From: Manihot esculenta
Taxonomy: Eukaryota > Streptophyta > Magnoliopsida > Malpighiales > Euphorbiaceae
Assembly (NCBI RefSeq): GCF_001659605.2
Contig: NC_035178.2
Location: forward strand, 2,225,091 to 2,289,090
Length of the DNA: 64,000 nucleotides
Direction: 5' to 3'
In this document: one piece after another, positions 24,001-36,845 of the stretch
Layout of the letters: each line of letters begins with the position of its first letter
How positions within the stretch are numbered: the stretch's first letter is position 1
Position numbers and translations under genes: made by a program
Notes under the pieces: generated by a model
What the model was told of the DNA's origin: nothing
Databases searched by the model: none
What the model saw: only the letters and a program-made list of their open reading frames with translations

Positions 24001-24787
24001 TTTCTTTATTTGGCAAAATGAAAATAGTTTTAAGTACCAAGTAGAGTTTGCTACTTTCGGAGCAGTGCAGGATAAGTAGTCTTGCTTTATCCATAGCATT
24101 ATGCAAAGAGCATAATGCCTGTAGCCCTGTCCTGCATCGTGGTCTTGCAGATTCAATAGCTGGATAAATCTGTAATATTCTATCTATGAAGTCCTTAAGT
24201 CGCAAGCAAATCAAACCATGAACCTGCAATTGCTAAATACAGTCACAATTAACAATGAACCAGAGGCAACAAAGTAGAAGTGCATAGTGAAAGAACTAGA
24301 CAAATTCATCAAGATTTACAGCATGTTTTGTCCAACTCAATTGAAGTTTAATTGCTTAGCAATAAACTAGTACTAGTTGGAGTCAGGTGTATGAATCATG
24401 AAGGATTTCCTTTAAGTTAGTTTTGTTAAGGACAAAATAATATGGAGAGAATTTTCAATATTGCCTTCTCAAAAGGTGCAGTTTGCTTGGAGTCATATTT
24501 TATCAAAAGTTTTAAGAAAAACCTCATTAAATTATTTTTTGTTTTTTTTTTTTCTGTGGGAGTCCTTTTGTGGGTTGCAAGACTACATAGAATCACAATC
24601 ACAAAACTTAAATATGATTCAATAAAAAGACAGAAAATCAAATAAATCTACAACTGCAATTGAGATCCTTCATCATTTTATGCCCGTCTAAATGTATTAC
24701 TTTCATATCTGCGTATGAGTTGTATGACTTTACCTTAATAGTACAGTAGTAAGGAAGCTCCAAGTGATGAGCACCCTCATTTCCCAT
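21096..24787 (-). CDS. PUB5: U-box / ARM-repeat E3 ubiquitin ligase, PUB5-like
   Basis: Five coding exons on the minus strand: 24787-24734, 24223-24038, 23891-23784, 23134-22038 and 21867-21096. The introns are GT-AG, the phases fit, and the product is 738 aa. The N terminus (MGNEGAHHLELPYYCTIK, then a U-box N-terminal helical domain to about 230) resembles Arabidopsis PUB5. The U-box spans about 248-318 (EFKCPISMRLMYDPVII, then KWFSEGNDTCP). After a Ser-rich linker the C-terminal 300 residues are ARM-like helical repeats. The protein ends in a basic segment (RKIARFFHRNRQL). Known role: U-boxes recruit the E2 enzyme and ARM repeats bind substrates; the substrate here is unknown. The first exon is short (18 codons), so the start is supported mainly by similarity and by the clean donor AAG|GTAAAG. 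Confidence 0.9.
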
Positions 24788-25880
24788 CCTGCTAGCCCTC
24801 AATCTACAAGCTCATACAGATTTGAGTTTAAAGAAAACACACAAGCGAGCAAATTTAGTTATTAGAGTTCCTTTTCAAAGGAAACACACAAGTGGGTAAA
24901 TTTAGTTGTACCTATTTATAGCAGCTGATCATCACTGAGAATCCACAAATAATTAGAAACCCCAGTATCGCAGCACCACAAGAAGTTCAATAAACAAGAC
25001 AAGCCAATCCCTATACCTTCATCCACACAGCAACCAAATTCTGTTTCTCATTTCACCAGTGTTTTTATCATGCAAGTCTTACAAAAGACAGAGACTTGAA
25101 GAAAAATCAAGAATTAACTTACTCGAGTTACCGTCTGTTTCTAACTGCCAAGCTGACTTGAGGACCAAGACTCAGTCCTGGACATAGAATAGCCACAAGT
25201 AATGACGAATAAGGTATAACGAGTTCAGGACAGCAAAAACTATCATATAAATATCATAAGTCAAGATTGTTATGTTACTATTCAAAGGAAAGTATCATGT
25301 TGAAATGGTAAGAGAATAATCTTTATAACCTTACCCTGTTGTTCAAGCGGCAGAAAACCCAGTTTGTTGCATAAAGAAAACAATCAGCCGGCCCGTTAAT
25401 CTCGACCATTAGAAGTAGTAAAGCTAAAAAGAAAACGAAGCAGCCACTTCTCAAAAAAAGAAAAATCCTTGAGAAATTTACGCACTTCTTTTCTCAGAAA
25501 ATTTTGGCCTCAGGTAAGTGAAGAGAGGTAGATAGCTAGCTAGCTATAAGAGGCATTTAAACAAGCAAATAAGCTTCAAGCCAAGGCTATGCAAGCATCC
25601 AGAGAGGCGGCAGTTAGAGTTGGTGGAGGTGAAGTATGAATTCCATGTACAAAGAAAATTGAAATGTGAAAGGAAAGAATATAAGGAAGCAGCAGCAGAC
25701 GATGTAGAGTCGTAGACAGAGATTGACCAAAGAGAGATGCCTTTGTGCCCTTCTGAGAGTGGAAAATAAGTCCCCCCCAACTGCCTCCAAAGAAATGCAG
25801 AGAAGGGGAGAGTCTTCTGCTTTTGGCCCTTTTGGGCGACTGGTTGCCGCGAAAATGCACCACACCACTAACCAACCAAT
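24788..25880 (-). other. Upstream region and probable 5' UTR of the U-box gene
   Basis: The minus strand carries C/T-rich, leader-like sequence near 25500-25870. The open frames there start without a convincing ATG context and have no family features. A 5' UTR with one or more introns would fit, but its limits are not visible. Confidence 0.35.
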
Positions 25881-28800
25881 AAGCGCACCTTATAAAATAA
25901 GTGGGTTGGAGATATTAAAATTTTTTATATTATTATTGTATGATATTATTTTATAAAATAATTTTTTTGTATGAATTTATTTTATTTATTAAAATAAATA
26001 TAATATTTTTTAAAAAAAATTTAATTTTAAAATAATAATAAATATAAATTTATATGATAGTAGTAGTGGTAAATGGGAATAGAGAAAAATAATTTATTTT
26101 ATCATATAAATATGTTAATTTTTTTTAGTATTGAAATCTAATATATCAATTACGATTAAATAAATATATTTTATTAAAAATAAAATAATTTTTTAAAAAT
26201 ATAAAAATAACTTATTCTTTAATTTTGAAAAAATAAAATTTTAAAATACGAGTTATTTAAAGTAGAAAAAAGAAAGAGACTATTAAAGAAATATATTGAA
26301 TACAGATTGTGTAATAGATTTTATATAAAATAAATAATAAAGATTATGCAAAAAATGAGTTAAATAAAATTATTATAATTATTAATATAATAAATTATAA
26401 TAATTTATGTTTAATAGCTTATTCGTTTAATATTTATAACAATTAATTTAAAGTATTAAAATCATAATTTTATTTTTTTTATTATATTTTAATTATTTAT
26501 ATTTATTAATTTTTTATAAATATTTAAATTAATAAATTTTAATTTGATAATATTTTATACAATTAATTCTATTAAATCTTTAATTATTTTATATTTTTAT
26601 TAAAGTTAATATTTTTATAATAATTTTAATTAATTATATATATATTTATTCTAAATAATTATTCACATCATATAGAATATTTATACTTAAATTATATTAA
26701 TTATAATTTTATAAAATTATCAAATTAATAAATAGTAATATTATGAGATAATAAAAAAATTTTATAAATATATAAAAAAATTATAAATATATTTACACCA
26801 AACATCATAAATATTAAAAAATAATTGTATCATTTATTAATTTCTCATCAATCTATTTTAAAGTCTAATTATATATATATAAATTATTTACACTCCAAGA
26901 CTTAACCTGGTGAAAAGTGCATCCTGTAGTCTTAAAAGGTTTAAAATTCGACTCCCCCAACCCATATTTTAAAAAAATATATATATATATAAATTATTTA
27001 CTAATAATAAAAATATAATTTAAAAATATATATTATAAATTTAAATATATTATTTCTCACATTTTATAATTAGAAAAAAAAAATAAATATGAATTAATTT
27101 TATATTGATTATTTTAAAAATATAATTAATTTTAAATTTTATTTTATGGGTTAACCAGGAAAGCTTATTAAGTTATATTAGAAATATTGTTATTATGATC
27201 TTTAAGAAATATTTTAAATATATTATTATTATTATTATTATTATTATTTTCAGTAATGTTTAAAAATATTGAAAATTTTATAATTCACTTATTAAATTTA
27301 GACGTAGATCCCTTCAAAAAAATCTAAAATTTATCGTCAAAAATATATTTTAATATTTTGAATAATATTTAGTAGAGTCACAATCCACCTAGTTATTAAG
27401 AGTGGAAGAAGAGAAAAAAATAAATTAAATTAAATATTAAAAATTGACCAGGAAGCGGCAGCGTAGACCTGGAAGCTAAACTAACTAATGGACCCACGAC
27501 TTTAGTGGTGGACTAGCGAGCAGTGGACCAACTTATTTTATTTATTTATTTATTTTAATAGAAAAAATTGACGATTTTCAATAAATAAATAAGGACTATA
27601 TCACTATATTAAGAAAATGAGCTTTCAATCAATTAATCTGCTTATCCCCCACGTTAAGTGGCCTCAGCTTTCACAAACTTCTTTTTCACTAACCCAATCA
27701 AATTTTTTTAAAAGGACTTAAATTTCATTCATTCCTTTTTCTTATTAATTTTATTATTTAAAATAAAAATAATTCAATTCATTTATATTTAATTCCATTA
27801 TAAAAATTCTGAATTAATTTTAATATCATTAAAATTCATGTGACATGTTACTCATATTTTACTTTTTAATTTTCATAACTAAGAAATTTCTATATTTAAA
27901 TTTAACTTATTTTTCTTTAAAATTTTTATAAAATTATTCACAGTAAATCATATATTGTGATTATATAATTTTCTTTAAAAGTTTTACAATTAGCTGATAT
28001 TTTAAGTTTAAATTTTCCATAAAAAAAATTAAAAAAAAAAATAAAAGGTGAAAAGAATGTATCAATCGAAAGCACTAGCTGGACAATTGATCCAATTGGT
28101 TACCCTCAATCGTGGTCCACTACTTATCTTTTGGAACATTCAAGCAGTAAATCTCTTGAAGGAGATTCAATGGTAATATGATCCTTATTCAAAGATTCTC
28201 AGGGTATCTGATCTTCTCGTAATGGACCATAGACTTCTTCCTATTCATAAATACATCTCAACATCGTGGCTTCATATTTGTTTTCCTGCCCAAAATAAAA
28301 GGGGACTTAAACATAATTTCATATAATTATTAAAAGTTAATTTTCAGTTTATTATGTTGCACTCTATAATTAATTAAAACATATAGAAAAATAAATATTT
28401 AAATAAAATGATAAATTTATTTTTTTTCTCATACTCATTTTTTATTTTTATTTTTATTTTTTGGGAATGAATCAAAAAACTTGAAAACATGTATCATAAC
28501 GTAGTGGAAAAGAATCCAAAACAAAAAGGAATAGGCACTCTAGAATTGAATTGACTACTGAGACTTTCCGAACAGTAAAATAAATGAGACAGAAATAAAT
28601 AATTGAAAAATTATATGCTTTTCAAATTTAAAAATGGTAATTCAGGGCTTTAAGAACTACCCATTACTTTTTTATTTTTATTTTTTGAAAAATAAATACT
28701 ACCATTAATTAACACTCTGCTTGGGTTGATAAAAATAATTTAAAAAAATTCTTTTTTTTTCTAAATTTAAAAAGCCGAAGAAAAAGACAAATTGAGCCCA

Positions 28801-31219
28801 AAATAAATTTATTTAGAAATTAAAGAAAAATAAAGAATAGTCATATAAAATTACATTACGGTCTTTATCTTAATTTATTTAATAGTAAATAAAAAATTAA
28901 ATAAATACTTTGTTATTTTGAAATTATTTTCTTTCTTATTTTAATATTTAAAAAGTAAAATTTCATTTACTCGCTCATTGGGATTGTTCAGGTGGCAAAT
29001 ACACGAGGTGATATGATGACACGGTGTCTCCAAGTTCCAAGATCATTTTACACATAAGCTTTGAATAATTTAAATGAAAACAAAATAATTCAAATCCAAT
29101 TGCTAAGTTTCTTTTTTGTGGACTTGTTTCTTACAGGCTGAAAGAAGCCTCTATTGTCTATTCATGCTAAACGTGTGCTCGACCGGTGAAAGCTCGCAAA
29201 AGGTGCAATTGAAATGTCAAAGAGGTTTCCACCTCGGCCTCTGTCAGTGCTCTCCTACGTTGAATGTTCTGCATATATTAGGCATTCATTTGCTTTTCGG
29301 CTTTGGGCCTTGTTTTCTGGGTAAAACACTTTATATATATTGAGCCTTGGCCTGTGGTTGTTGCCGCTTGAACCTTCCTGCATTGCCTCTTAGGCCTTTG
29401 TATTGATACAACTTTTTAACTTTTGACAAAATGAAAAATAAATAAATAACTCAAAATGCATTGTCCCGCGAGCAGGAATTCCACGCTTACGATTTCTGAA
29501 GGTTTATATTAACAATATATATATAATTTAGTTAATAATTCCAATAAATAAATAAAACTAAAGAAATTATGTTATGCTTATTGGTCAGTCGCATGACTAA
29601 TAAAATTCTCGATTTTTTTTTTCCCGATGATAACATGAGAAAAGAAAAATAAAAACAAAAACAAAGCAAACTAACGAAGAGAAACAACTCCATCTTGTCA
29701 CTTAAGGAGAAGCTCAACACCATTAGGAGGCGATTGAAGAACATGCAATACAGGAGGAAACTATCACAACTCGATTTTAAAATGTCTTTTGGAAGACTGG
29801 ATAAGTCAAAAAAGTGGCAAGAGAATCAATACCACTCATCCAGAAAGCTGTTCATGATAGTAGATTACTGGCAATTAGGCATGACATGCAACCAATTATT
29901 TAAAACCTTAACAGTACCAATGACTGGTGTTTCCTATAAATTTTTTTTTATTTTTTAATACGTACAATGGGAATTACTTGTTTTATTTAAGTATAATGAT
30001 AAAAAATTATACTATAAAAATTTAATTAAATTTCTATACTTCTATTCAAAGATCAAATAAATCCAACTTAATTTTTTTAACTAATTGAGTTTATATACTT
30101 TTATTCAAAGTTAAATAAATTCTGATGTAATATAATATTATTTTTTATAATTCAATTTCATTGTTGTAATTGCAAAAGTTATTTATTATTTATATATATT
30201 TTTTAATTTTTTATGTTAACTAAAATACTAAATTTTTAATATTTTAAATTATAAAAAATTTATTATTAAAAAATATTATATTAAATTAGAACTTATTTAA
30301 TTAGAATAAAAAATATAAAAATTTAACTGAAAAAAAAATATTTATCATTGGACTTGTTTTCAAAGATAATTTCCTGTGAATTCTTAAAAATGGATGCTAA
30401 CCTACCAAAGGATGCCTGCTGTTACTACTGTTGCCTGGTGCGACTGGGAAAGAAATGATACTCTATTCGCCTTTTCTATTTTTTAGTCGGCAACTACAAG
30501 AAACAAATCCAAGATTCACTCGCACAAAAAAGAGTGGCCAATAAACGTATACTACTTAAAAATGGATATATACTGATGGCAAGTTGCCTAAGTAAGCAAG
30601 AGCAAGAAAATCCCAGTGCCACTACAAAATATGGCAGAATATCTTACCGTGTCTTTTTGCGGGGTCTAAAAGGTGGAATGGCGGTTCATGTTGTAGGCGC
30701 ATCTATCTGCTGATGGGTAGACTTAGAATTGGGATCTAATCCCCCCTAGGCACTAGGTAAAATTCTCGAAGAATTCCACTTGCTGTTGCTGATGATATTA
30801 TACAAGACAAGGAAAAAGACTTTATAAAGAGCCTGTCCTTTGACAACAGATTCTCTTTTCTTTTCTTGTCCTTCTTCCCATTTCACAATGAAGCGAATCA
30901 CATCTTGTTATACTATCTCGAAAAAAATTTATTCGCCAACTTGCATAGCCACACCACCCTGGGTCTCTCTCCTGTTTATAAGGAGCAAAGATGGCAGTCT
31001 CTTACACATACCTCTCCCTTGACTTCAGTTTTCATCTCCTCCCTTGACTAGGCAACTCTTTAGTCTTTACTCTCATTTTCTTTCGATCTTCCTTTACTTT
31101 TAGCATTTTCTTCAGCTTTATACTTCACAATCACATTCTCTCACCAGTTACCTTTAAACTTCGGTTGGATACACAATTCTTCGGTCCCTGCAGTACTTGG
31201 CCGATATTTTAGCATATAA
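25881..31219. other. 5.3-kb A+T-rich intergenic region
   Basis: Mostly long A/T runs (25900-27400 is extreme), with an (ATT)n microsatellite near 27218-27248 and the second SINE copy at 26891. Segments with balanced composition (28060-28300, 29100-29400, 30360-31200) show no protein-like frames. The last 400 bases are probably promoter and leader of the RADIALIS-like gene, with a TATAAA near 30823. Confidence 0.5.
26891..26985 (+). repeat. Second copy of the tRNA-derived SINE
   Basis: Same family as the copy at 3548-3641, here in plus orientation. It has A-box-like TTAACCTGGTGA (26902-26913), the shared GTGCATCCT block, a decayed B box ending TTCGACTCC (26945-26955), and a tail of A and AT repeats. 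It is more diverged than the first copy, so transcription is unlikely. Confidence 0.55.
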
Positions 31220-32871
31220 ATGGCATCAAGGCACTTCTCTTCTTCTTCTCATGGTTCTAGCTCGTCCTGGACTCCCAAGCAAAACAAGCTATTTGAAAAG
31301 GCGTTGGCTCTATATGATAAGGACACCCCAGACCGCTGGCAAAATGTGGCCAAGGCTGTAGGTGGTAAATCTCCTGAAGAAGTAAAGATACACTATGATC
31401 GTCTTGTGGAGGATCTAATTTACATAGAATCTGGCCAAGCCCCACTGCCCACCTACAAGGCCACTGGGAGCAACGGTAGAGGAATTGATGAAGAGAAGAG
31501 GTAGAGTATCCACTGCAAATATTAATTCATGAATGCACTATTCAGCGCAATCACTCATGTTAACCTCCATGTCTTCTTGCATGTTACTGGTGTTCTTTCC
31601 TCCATTGATATATCAGCACTGTTATATTTAATAGACATTTATTTCCTATCAGGACATCTGCTGAAAAACTGTCAGGGCTATACTTACCGGTTAACTACAA
31701 TATCAGGATTGACGTGCTCACCCTAAGAGTTTTGCATCAAACCAGTAGATGAGTGCCAAGTGCTTGAATGCTTTATACTTAACAAATAAATGATTGCCAC
31801 AACTCTAATTGTTACACACTCACCATCTTTGATACTCTCTGTTGGTTATAAGTAGTATGGAAAGAATTATCAGTGCCACATTTATAGAAATTTGTCAAAT
31901 ATATAGGAGGAAACAAACTAAAATTCATGTCTAAAATGCATAGACATAGGAGTCTTAATTAACTTCTAACTCGCGTATGTGGAATGTCATATGGCCCAAA
32001 ATAGAAAAATATGGAAGGAAGGCGACAGTAAATTAAACAAATGAAGAATCTATTGCATTATATGCTGCAATAAAATTATTATTACTTCATTTACTTGTCC
32101 AGTTTTCCCTAGATTTTGCCATCCTCTTCCCTTTATCTTTTCCCGGTAGGTACAAGTCAAAAGACTGCACCAGACACCGACCCTGTTCCCCCTCGATATA
32201 CTTTTTGAAAGATTCAAATCTTAATACAATCTATGCATACTACTCTATCGAACTTCCTACAGAAAAAGCCCACATGAAATCTAATCCTACGTGTTTTAGA
32301 TCACATGCACAGGATGCTATAATTTGGTGCTGACTATAAATTATTATAAATTTGCCGGTGCATCTGATATTGGGAAGAATAATCATGTGATGCAATATGA
32401 TTTTTTAAAATCAAATTTAATATCCCCTGCAACCCTCCATTAACCCCCAGGCCTGTTCACGACACAGGTTTTTGGAACTAACTGAAAGTTTAGGCAGCAT
32501 CAGCATCTTTGGGAAAAAGATCATGCATGATGCATCCAACGTGCCTTGGTCCTATTCGACCCATATTTAATATAATGGCTATGGACTCCACATGCAAAAT
32601 CCAAATTGTCAGGAACTAAAATTAAAAAACTGATCAATTTGACTTGCTCCCTCCTTTTCTCAATCTTTTAATTCTGGATGTGATGAGGTGACATGCGATT
32701 CCCCTCCCTTTCTCTCCCTTTCTTTCAGATAGGAAAACCCCAGAAAATTAAATTGCAATTGCGCATCAAATTCTCAAAAAAGAAAAAAGACACTGTACAC
32801 CCAATAGTTTTTTCTCAGTGATGTTGTTTTTTGTCTTATACAGGCTAATGAAGAATCTAAGGATCCAGTGA
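31220..32871 (+). CDS. RADIALIS-like SANT/MYB protein
   Basis: Exon one (31220-31500) encodes a Ser-rich start and one SANT/MYB repeat at about 14-70, with the regularly spaced tryptophans ([15 protein letters not shown], then [18 protein letters not shown]). The donor GT at 31501 is followed by AG, so an unspliced reading meets a false TAG at once. The acceptor CAG (32841-32843) leads to a 28-nt last exon (32844-32871) that restores Arg and adds LMKNLRIQ and TGA. The total is 102 aa, the usual length for RADIALIS-like proteins, whose C terminus has this Lys-Asn-Leu pattern. Known role: small single-repeat MYB factors that compete with larger MYB partners in floral asymmetry, photomorphogenesis or early development. 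There is no activation domain. The member within the family is not decided. Confidence 0.92.
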
Positions 32872-33570
32872 AGATATATAGACTCCTGCACCACGCTTTA
32901 GCCGTGCCGTTTCTGACTCGGGCTTCTATGTAATTAATAGATCAGTATAACAGTAATAAAAATGATCGCGACAAACAAATCATGCATATGCGTGATTCTG
33001 CTCTCCTAAAGCTACCGTAACTGTACTCGATTTCTGATAGCATAAAATACTGTGAGTTGTCTTTTAGTTCGCATTTTTCTACTATTTTCAAGCAATAGGG
33101 TAAAGAAATCAGATTAATCACATCAGAAAGGAAATGTTTTGCTTAAAGTGCAAACTAAGCAATTCTTCAGTTAGATTTAGCACCACATGAAGAGAAACAA
33201 AATTCAACCAAACAGGTCGCTGGAAAGTGGAAAGGGGAAAAAAGTGGATGTGTGCAACTATAGAGTGATCTCATACAGATCCACAGAAATTAAGTAAAAA
33301 ATATCTATTGATTCAATTTTTATGTATAATTCTAGAACCAGAACCAAACAAGGAAGAAATTTTCAGAAAAAAGAAAATTATGGTTACGGTATTTGGAACT
33401 GACCTTTGGAAATGTAACTAGTGGCGTCGAGCACAGTAATGTGATCCGTCTTCCACAGAGAAATACTGGAGTCGACTGAAGTAGTCGAAATGAGCAAAAA
33501 CGGCGCGTTTAAATGAGTTAGAGACCAAAAAGGTGGGAAAACGAAAGTGGTAAAAAGAATTTGAAAAGCT
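32872..33570. other. Spacer between the RADIALIS-like gene and tRNA-Ala
   Basis: 3' UTR-like sequence followed by A/T-rich DNA. No coding or repeat feature was recognised. Confidence 0.5.
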
Positions 33571-33643
33571 TGGAGATGCGGGGTATCGATCCCCGTACCT
33601 CTCGCATGCTAAGCGAGCGCTCTACCATCTGAGCTACATCCCC
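33571..33643 (-). tRNA. tRNA-Ala (anticodon AGC)
   Basis: The minus strand folds as a complete 73-nt cloverleaf. The acceptor stem GGGGATG pairs with CATCTCC, the D arm holds the A box TAGCTCAGATGG, the anticodon arm is CTCGC-TTAGCAT-GCGAG with AGC, and the T arm holds the B box (GGGGATCGATACCCC). The third acceptor pair is G3-U70, the identity element read by alanyl-tRNA synthetase, which confirms Ala. There is no intron and CCA is not encoded, as expected for a nuclear gene. Nearby genes are unrelated. Confidence 0.97.
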
Positions 33644-33846
33644 TTCGTATTCTGGTCACTCCCTTGCATAATATGCCCGGAGAACCAGCAATTGAAGCAT
33701 TGCAGTTGACAGAATCCATTGATAGGTCGGATTAGTTTCCAAAAAAAAACGAGGTCGAGCAGGAGCGACGGCTATGCAGATGGCTTTTAATGTTTGAAAT
33801 TATCAAACCCCTGCTCTTCTATCAATAGGACTGACCCCAAAAACAC

Positions 33847-33854
33847 TATAAATA
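33847..33854 (+). promoter_or_regulatory. TATA box of the secreted repeat-protein gene
   Basis: TATAAATA stands about 98 bases before the ATG at 33952, a usual distance for a short-leader plant gene. Confidence 0.5.
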
Positions 33855-33951
33855 TCGACATAAACCATACTTTCCAATCATCACAGCTTTTACGTTGAAT
33901 GTCGGGCTTTCTCAACTGCTAATTCAATAGTAAAAGAAAAAAGAAAGATCA

Positions 33952-34590
33952 ATGGCAAAGGTTGCAGCTTTTGGTTTGGTGATTGCTTTTGTACTTTTCG
34001 TTTCAGCTCGTTCAGTTCTTGGTGAAGAAGCCCCTGGCATATATGAACAGATAGAGCAGGTTGACAAGCTAGCGCAGGATACAACTAAAGAAACAGAAGC
34101 TTCTACCGAAGTTAAAGACACCCCCAAGCAGGAGGATTCCAAGAGCTCCACAACAGCAGCTTCTACCGAGACCGCAGACGCCCCCCCGCAGGAGGATTCC
34201 AAGAGCTCCACATCCACAACATCAGCTTCTACCGAAACCACAGACGCCCCCACGCAAGAGGATTCCAAGAGCTCCACATCCACAACATCAGCTTCTACCG
34301 AAACCACAAGCACCCCCGCGGAGGAGGATTCCAAGAGCTCCACCACGTCGCAGGAGAATTCCAAGGGCTCCAGCGGGTCTTGGGGTCAATGGGTAGTGAA
34401 TAAATTAGAGTAAGTATCACTCCCAAATAAAATTTATTCTGTGTGTTAGAAATGGGTTGGATCTGATTATTGCTGTTGTGTTGGTTTCAGGAACGTAGGA
34501 ATAATTTCAGGGGGGAAATCAGAGTCAACCGAATCAGCATCATCCGCAGAAGCACCTGCACCAGATGAAGCATCTTCTCCCCCAGCTTAG
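33952..34590 (+). CDS. Small secreted Ser/Thr-rich protein with four internal repeats, function unknown
   Basis: Two exons, 33952-34409 and 34491-34590, with a GT-AG intron (GA|G split codon) give 185 aa. Residues 1-24 form a clear signal peptide (MAKVAAFGLVIAFVLFVSA, cut after VLG). After a short helix-like part come four imperfect units of about 20-22 residues, each built as ASTET-DAP-QEDSKSST; at DNA level the unit is about 66 bases. Exon two adds NVGIISGGKSEST and an Ala/Pro/Ser tail. The lack of Cys, the high Ser/Thr/Pro content and the acidic charge suggest a flexible, possibly O-glycosylated apoplastic protein. I do not recognise the family. Repeat number may vary between alleles because neighbouring units are nearly identical. 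Confidence 0.82.
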
Positions 34591-36845
34591 GATTTGGTCT
34601 ACAATATACAGTTCATTGCTATGCCTATGCTGGGGAATGCCCCAATTTAATATTTACTTTTTGTGCTGAAGCAATGGCGTCCCTGAGTAAATTGCTTTGC
34701 TTTAGCACACGTTATCCTGAATGAGGTTACAGCCCTCAGTTCTTATTGTATTTATCGTTTTCATCTTGTTATTGCTAATTAAATAATACAATACAAAATT
34801 TTACACAGAAATTTAGCCAATCTTAAAGATTCAAGTAATACGATTTTTAATGGAAATGCTTTTGCGATTCAATGTTATGGATAGTAATAAGTAAACGTAA
34901 AATTCATATGGTTTCTCCAAGTCGAAATAACAAGAAATACTATAAAACAGTGATTCTGTATCACCAAATAGGTTAACTAACATGTAACAAGATTTAGTTA
35001 TTTATAGAAAAATGTTTGGTGATTTTCTATTTTGGGTTCGCTTTCTTTTTAGAGTATATAACTTGTTATTTTATAAAATCATCCTCATATTATAAAATTA
35101 CTCGAAATGAACATTTATTGGAAAAAAAATTCAATTTATTAAAATTATTAAATTTTTTGAAAGAATTTATTGTATACAACGGGAATTATTGAGATTTTTG
35201 GCTTAGAATAAAAATTTTAATTTCCCTTTTAAGAATATTTTAGTAAAGTTATTTATATTAAAATTAAAATATAGTCACATAAAAGTTTAGTAATATTTAT
35301 TTGTAATGACAAATAAATTTCATTCTTATATAATTAAAAACATTATTTTAAATAGAAATATTATTAATAATTGTATTATTAAATATTCAATTAACTTATA
35401 AATATATCAAATAAAATTTTCTGCGGAATAAAATTTTCTGGAAAACCCCAAATCACTCTCTAAAGACGCTCCGGGGCTGCACATAGCTCGCATCCGCCGT
35501 CAGATTCAGATAACATCATAATTCACAGCCTTCTCGCTGTGGCCAAATTCGACAACCATTCTCCCATCACAAAAAAGTTAAAAATATCATTTACCGCAAC
35601 TCGGACAGTCAAATCTAGTGCTTCGCTTTCAACAAATCGACCCGCTTGGCCGCTTCGCAAACGGAGTGCTCATCGGTGAGAACGGAGCGGACACAATGAT
35701 TCGACTCTCGTTCCCGTGCAAAAATTCAACAGAGAGATTGAGGTGACGGCGTCGTTCAGGGCCAAGATAGTAGAAGGTCAAATCAGGAAGTTGGTAGCCT
35801 ATTCGAATCAAGACAGGCTCTGCAATGAGAAATCAGGGACGGTGGACGGTGAAGGTTGAAGTGGGTGCAGCGTGGTAGGGCAGGAGAGAGAGGATGTCTG
35901 CGAATTTAGGAAGGTTATGAAAAAAGGGTAGTTTGATTTTGAGTAATTATTACTACTAATTAGGGATTATTTAGGGTTTAAGGGCTCTCTAAACGTAGCA
36001 TGCGAAATACTAATAGTTGCGTTTGTGGTCTGCATGGAATCTTCAGTAGCATGTGGCTTAGGCAGGGACAATGACCAGGCCCAATTCAATTCAATTTGAT
36101 TGCATACCAAATCCAATCAAATATGAAAAATCATTTTCATTATTTTAATTTATTTTGTATGAACTTCTGAAAAGTGAAAAGGACCTAGCTATAGCCATTT
36201 GAGATAATTCACCACAATTTTCACCTACATTCTCAACTGTGGACGACTACACGGTGCATATATTTTCACTGCCCAATAATTATGTTTTTCAGGAGAAATT
36301 CTGGGTAGAATTTTGCATTAGGAGCTACAATTGCAAGTTTTTTTTTTTTTTTTTGGAAAAAAATAAATTTAGGAGCTTCTTATTAAATTAACGAGATAGA
36401 GGTTGAAGTTATAAACAAATCATGGCAGATGAATAACGACATGTACATGCAAATCAATCAGAAAACCTCTTTGCATCTTCTTCTGTAATTAACACAATCA
36501 AGCATAAAGAAGAAACAAAAAGAAAATGATAATCTTCCTTCCTTCCTGTTAATTCAAATAGAGATAGGAGAAAAAACTATTGAGAATTCCCAAGCAGAGA
36601 TGAGAAATTAGAAAATGCCAGTGTACCTCCAATGGTAAAAACGAAGAAAGCAAAATTAACAACATAGCTGGGAATTACACAAAAATCTCAGACATGGAAG
36701 ATTTTCCTCTCAAGAAAACTTGCTAATCCCAGCTCTCTCCCAACCATGTTTTTAATATCTACATTTATATATTCTTCCTTCTCCTTCAACCCCTCAAGCA
36801 ATCTTCTCCTTTAATTTTTTTTAATTACTTGTTCTTCTCTCTCGC
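34591..36845. other. Intergenic region with an unidentified coding-like scrap
   Basis: Most of it is A+T-rich. Near 35590-35880 there is a G+C-richer patch. Its minus strand holds a short frame ending EHSVCEAAKRVDLLKAKH and TAG, preceded by a stop. It could be the last exon or relic of a gene, but no other exons were found and no family was recognised. A run of T lies near 36338-36354. Sequence close to 36846 is probably 3' UTR of the homeobox gene. Confidence 0.3.
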
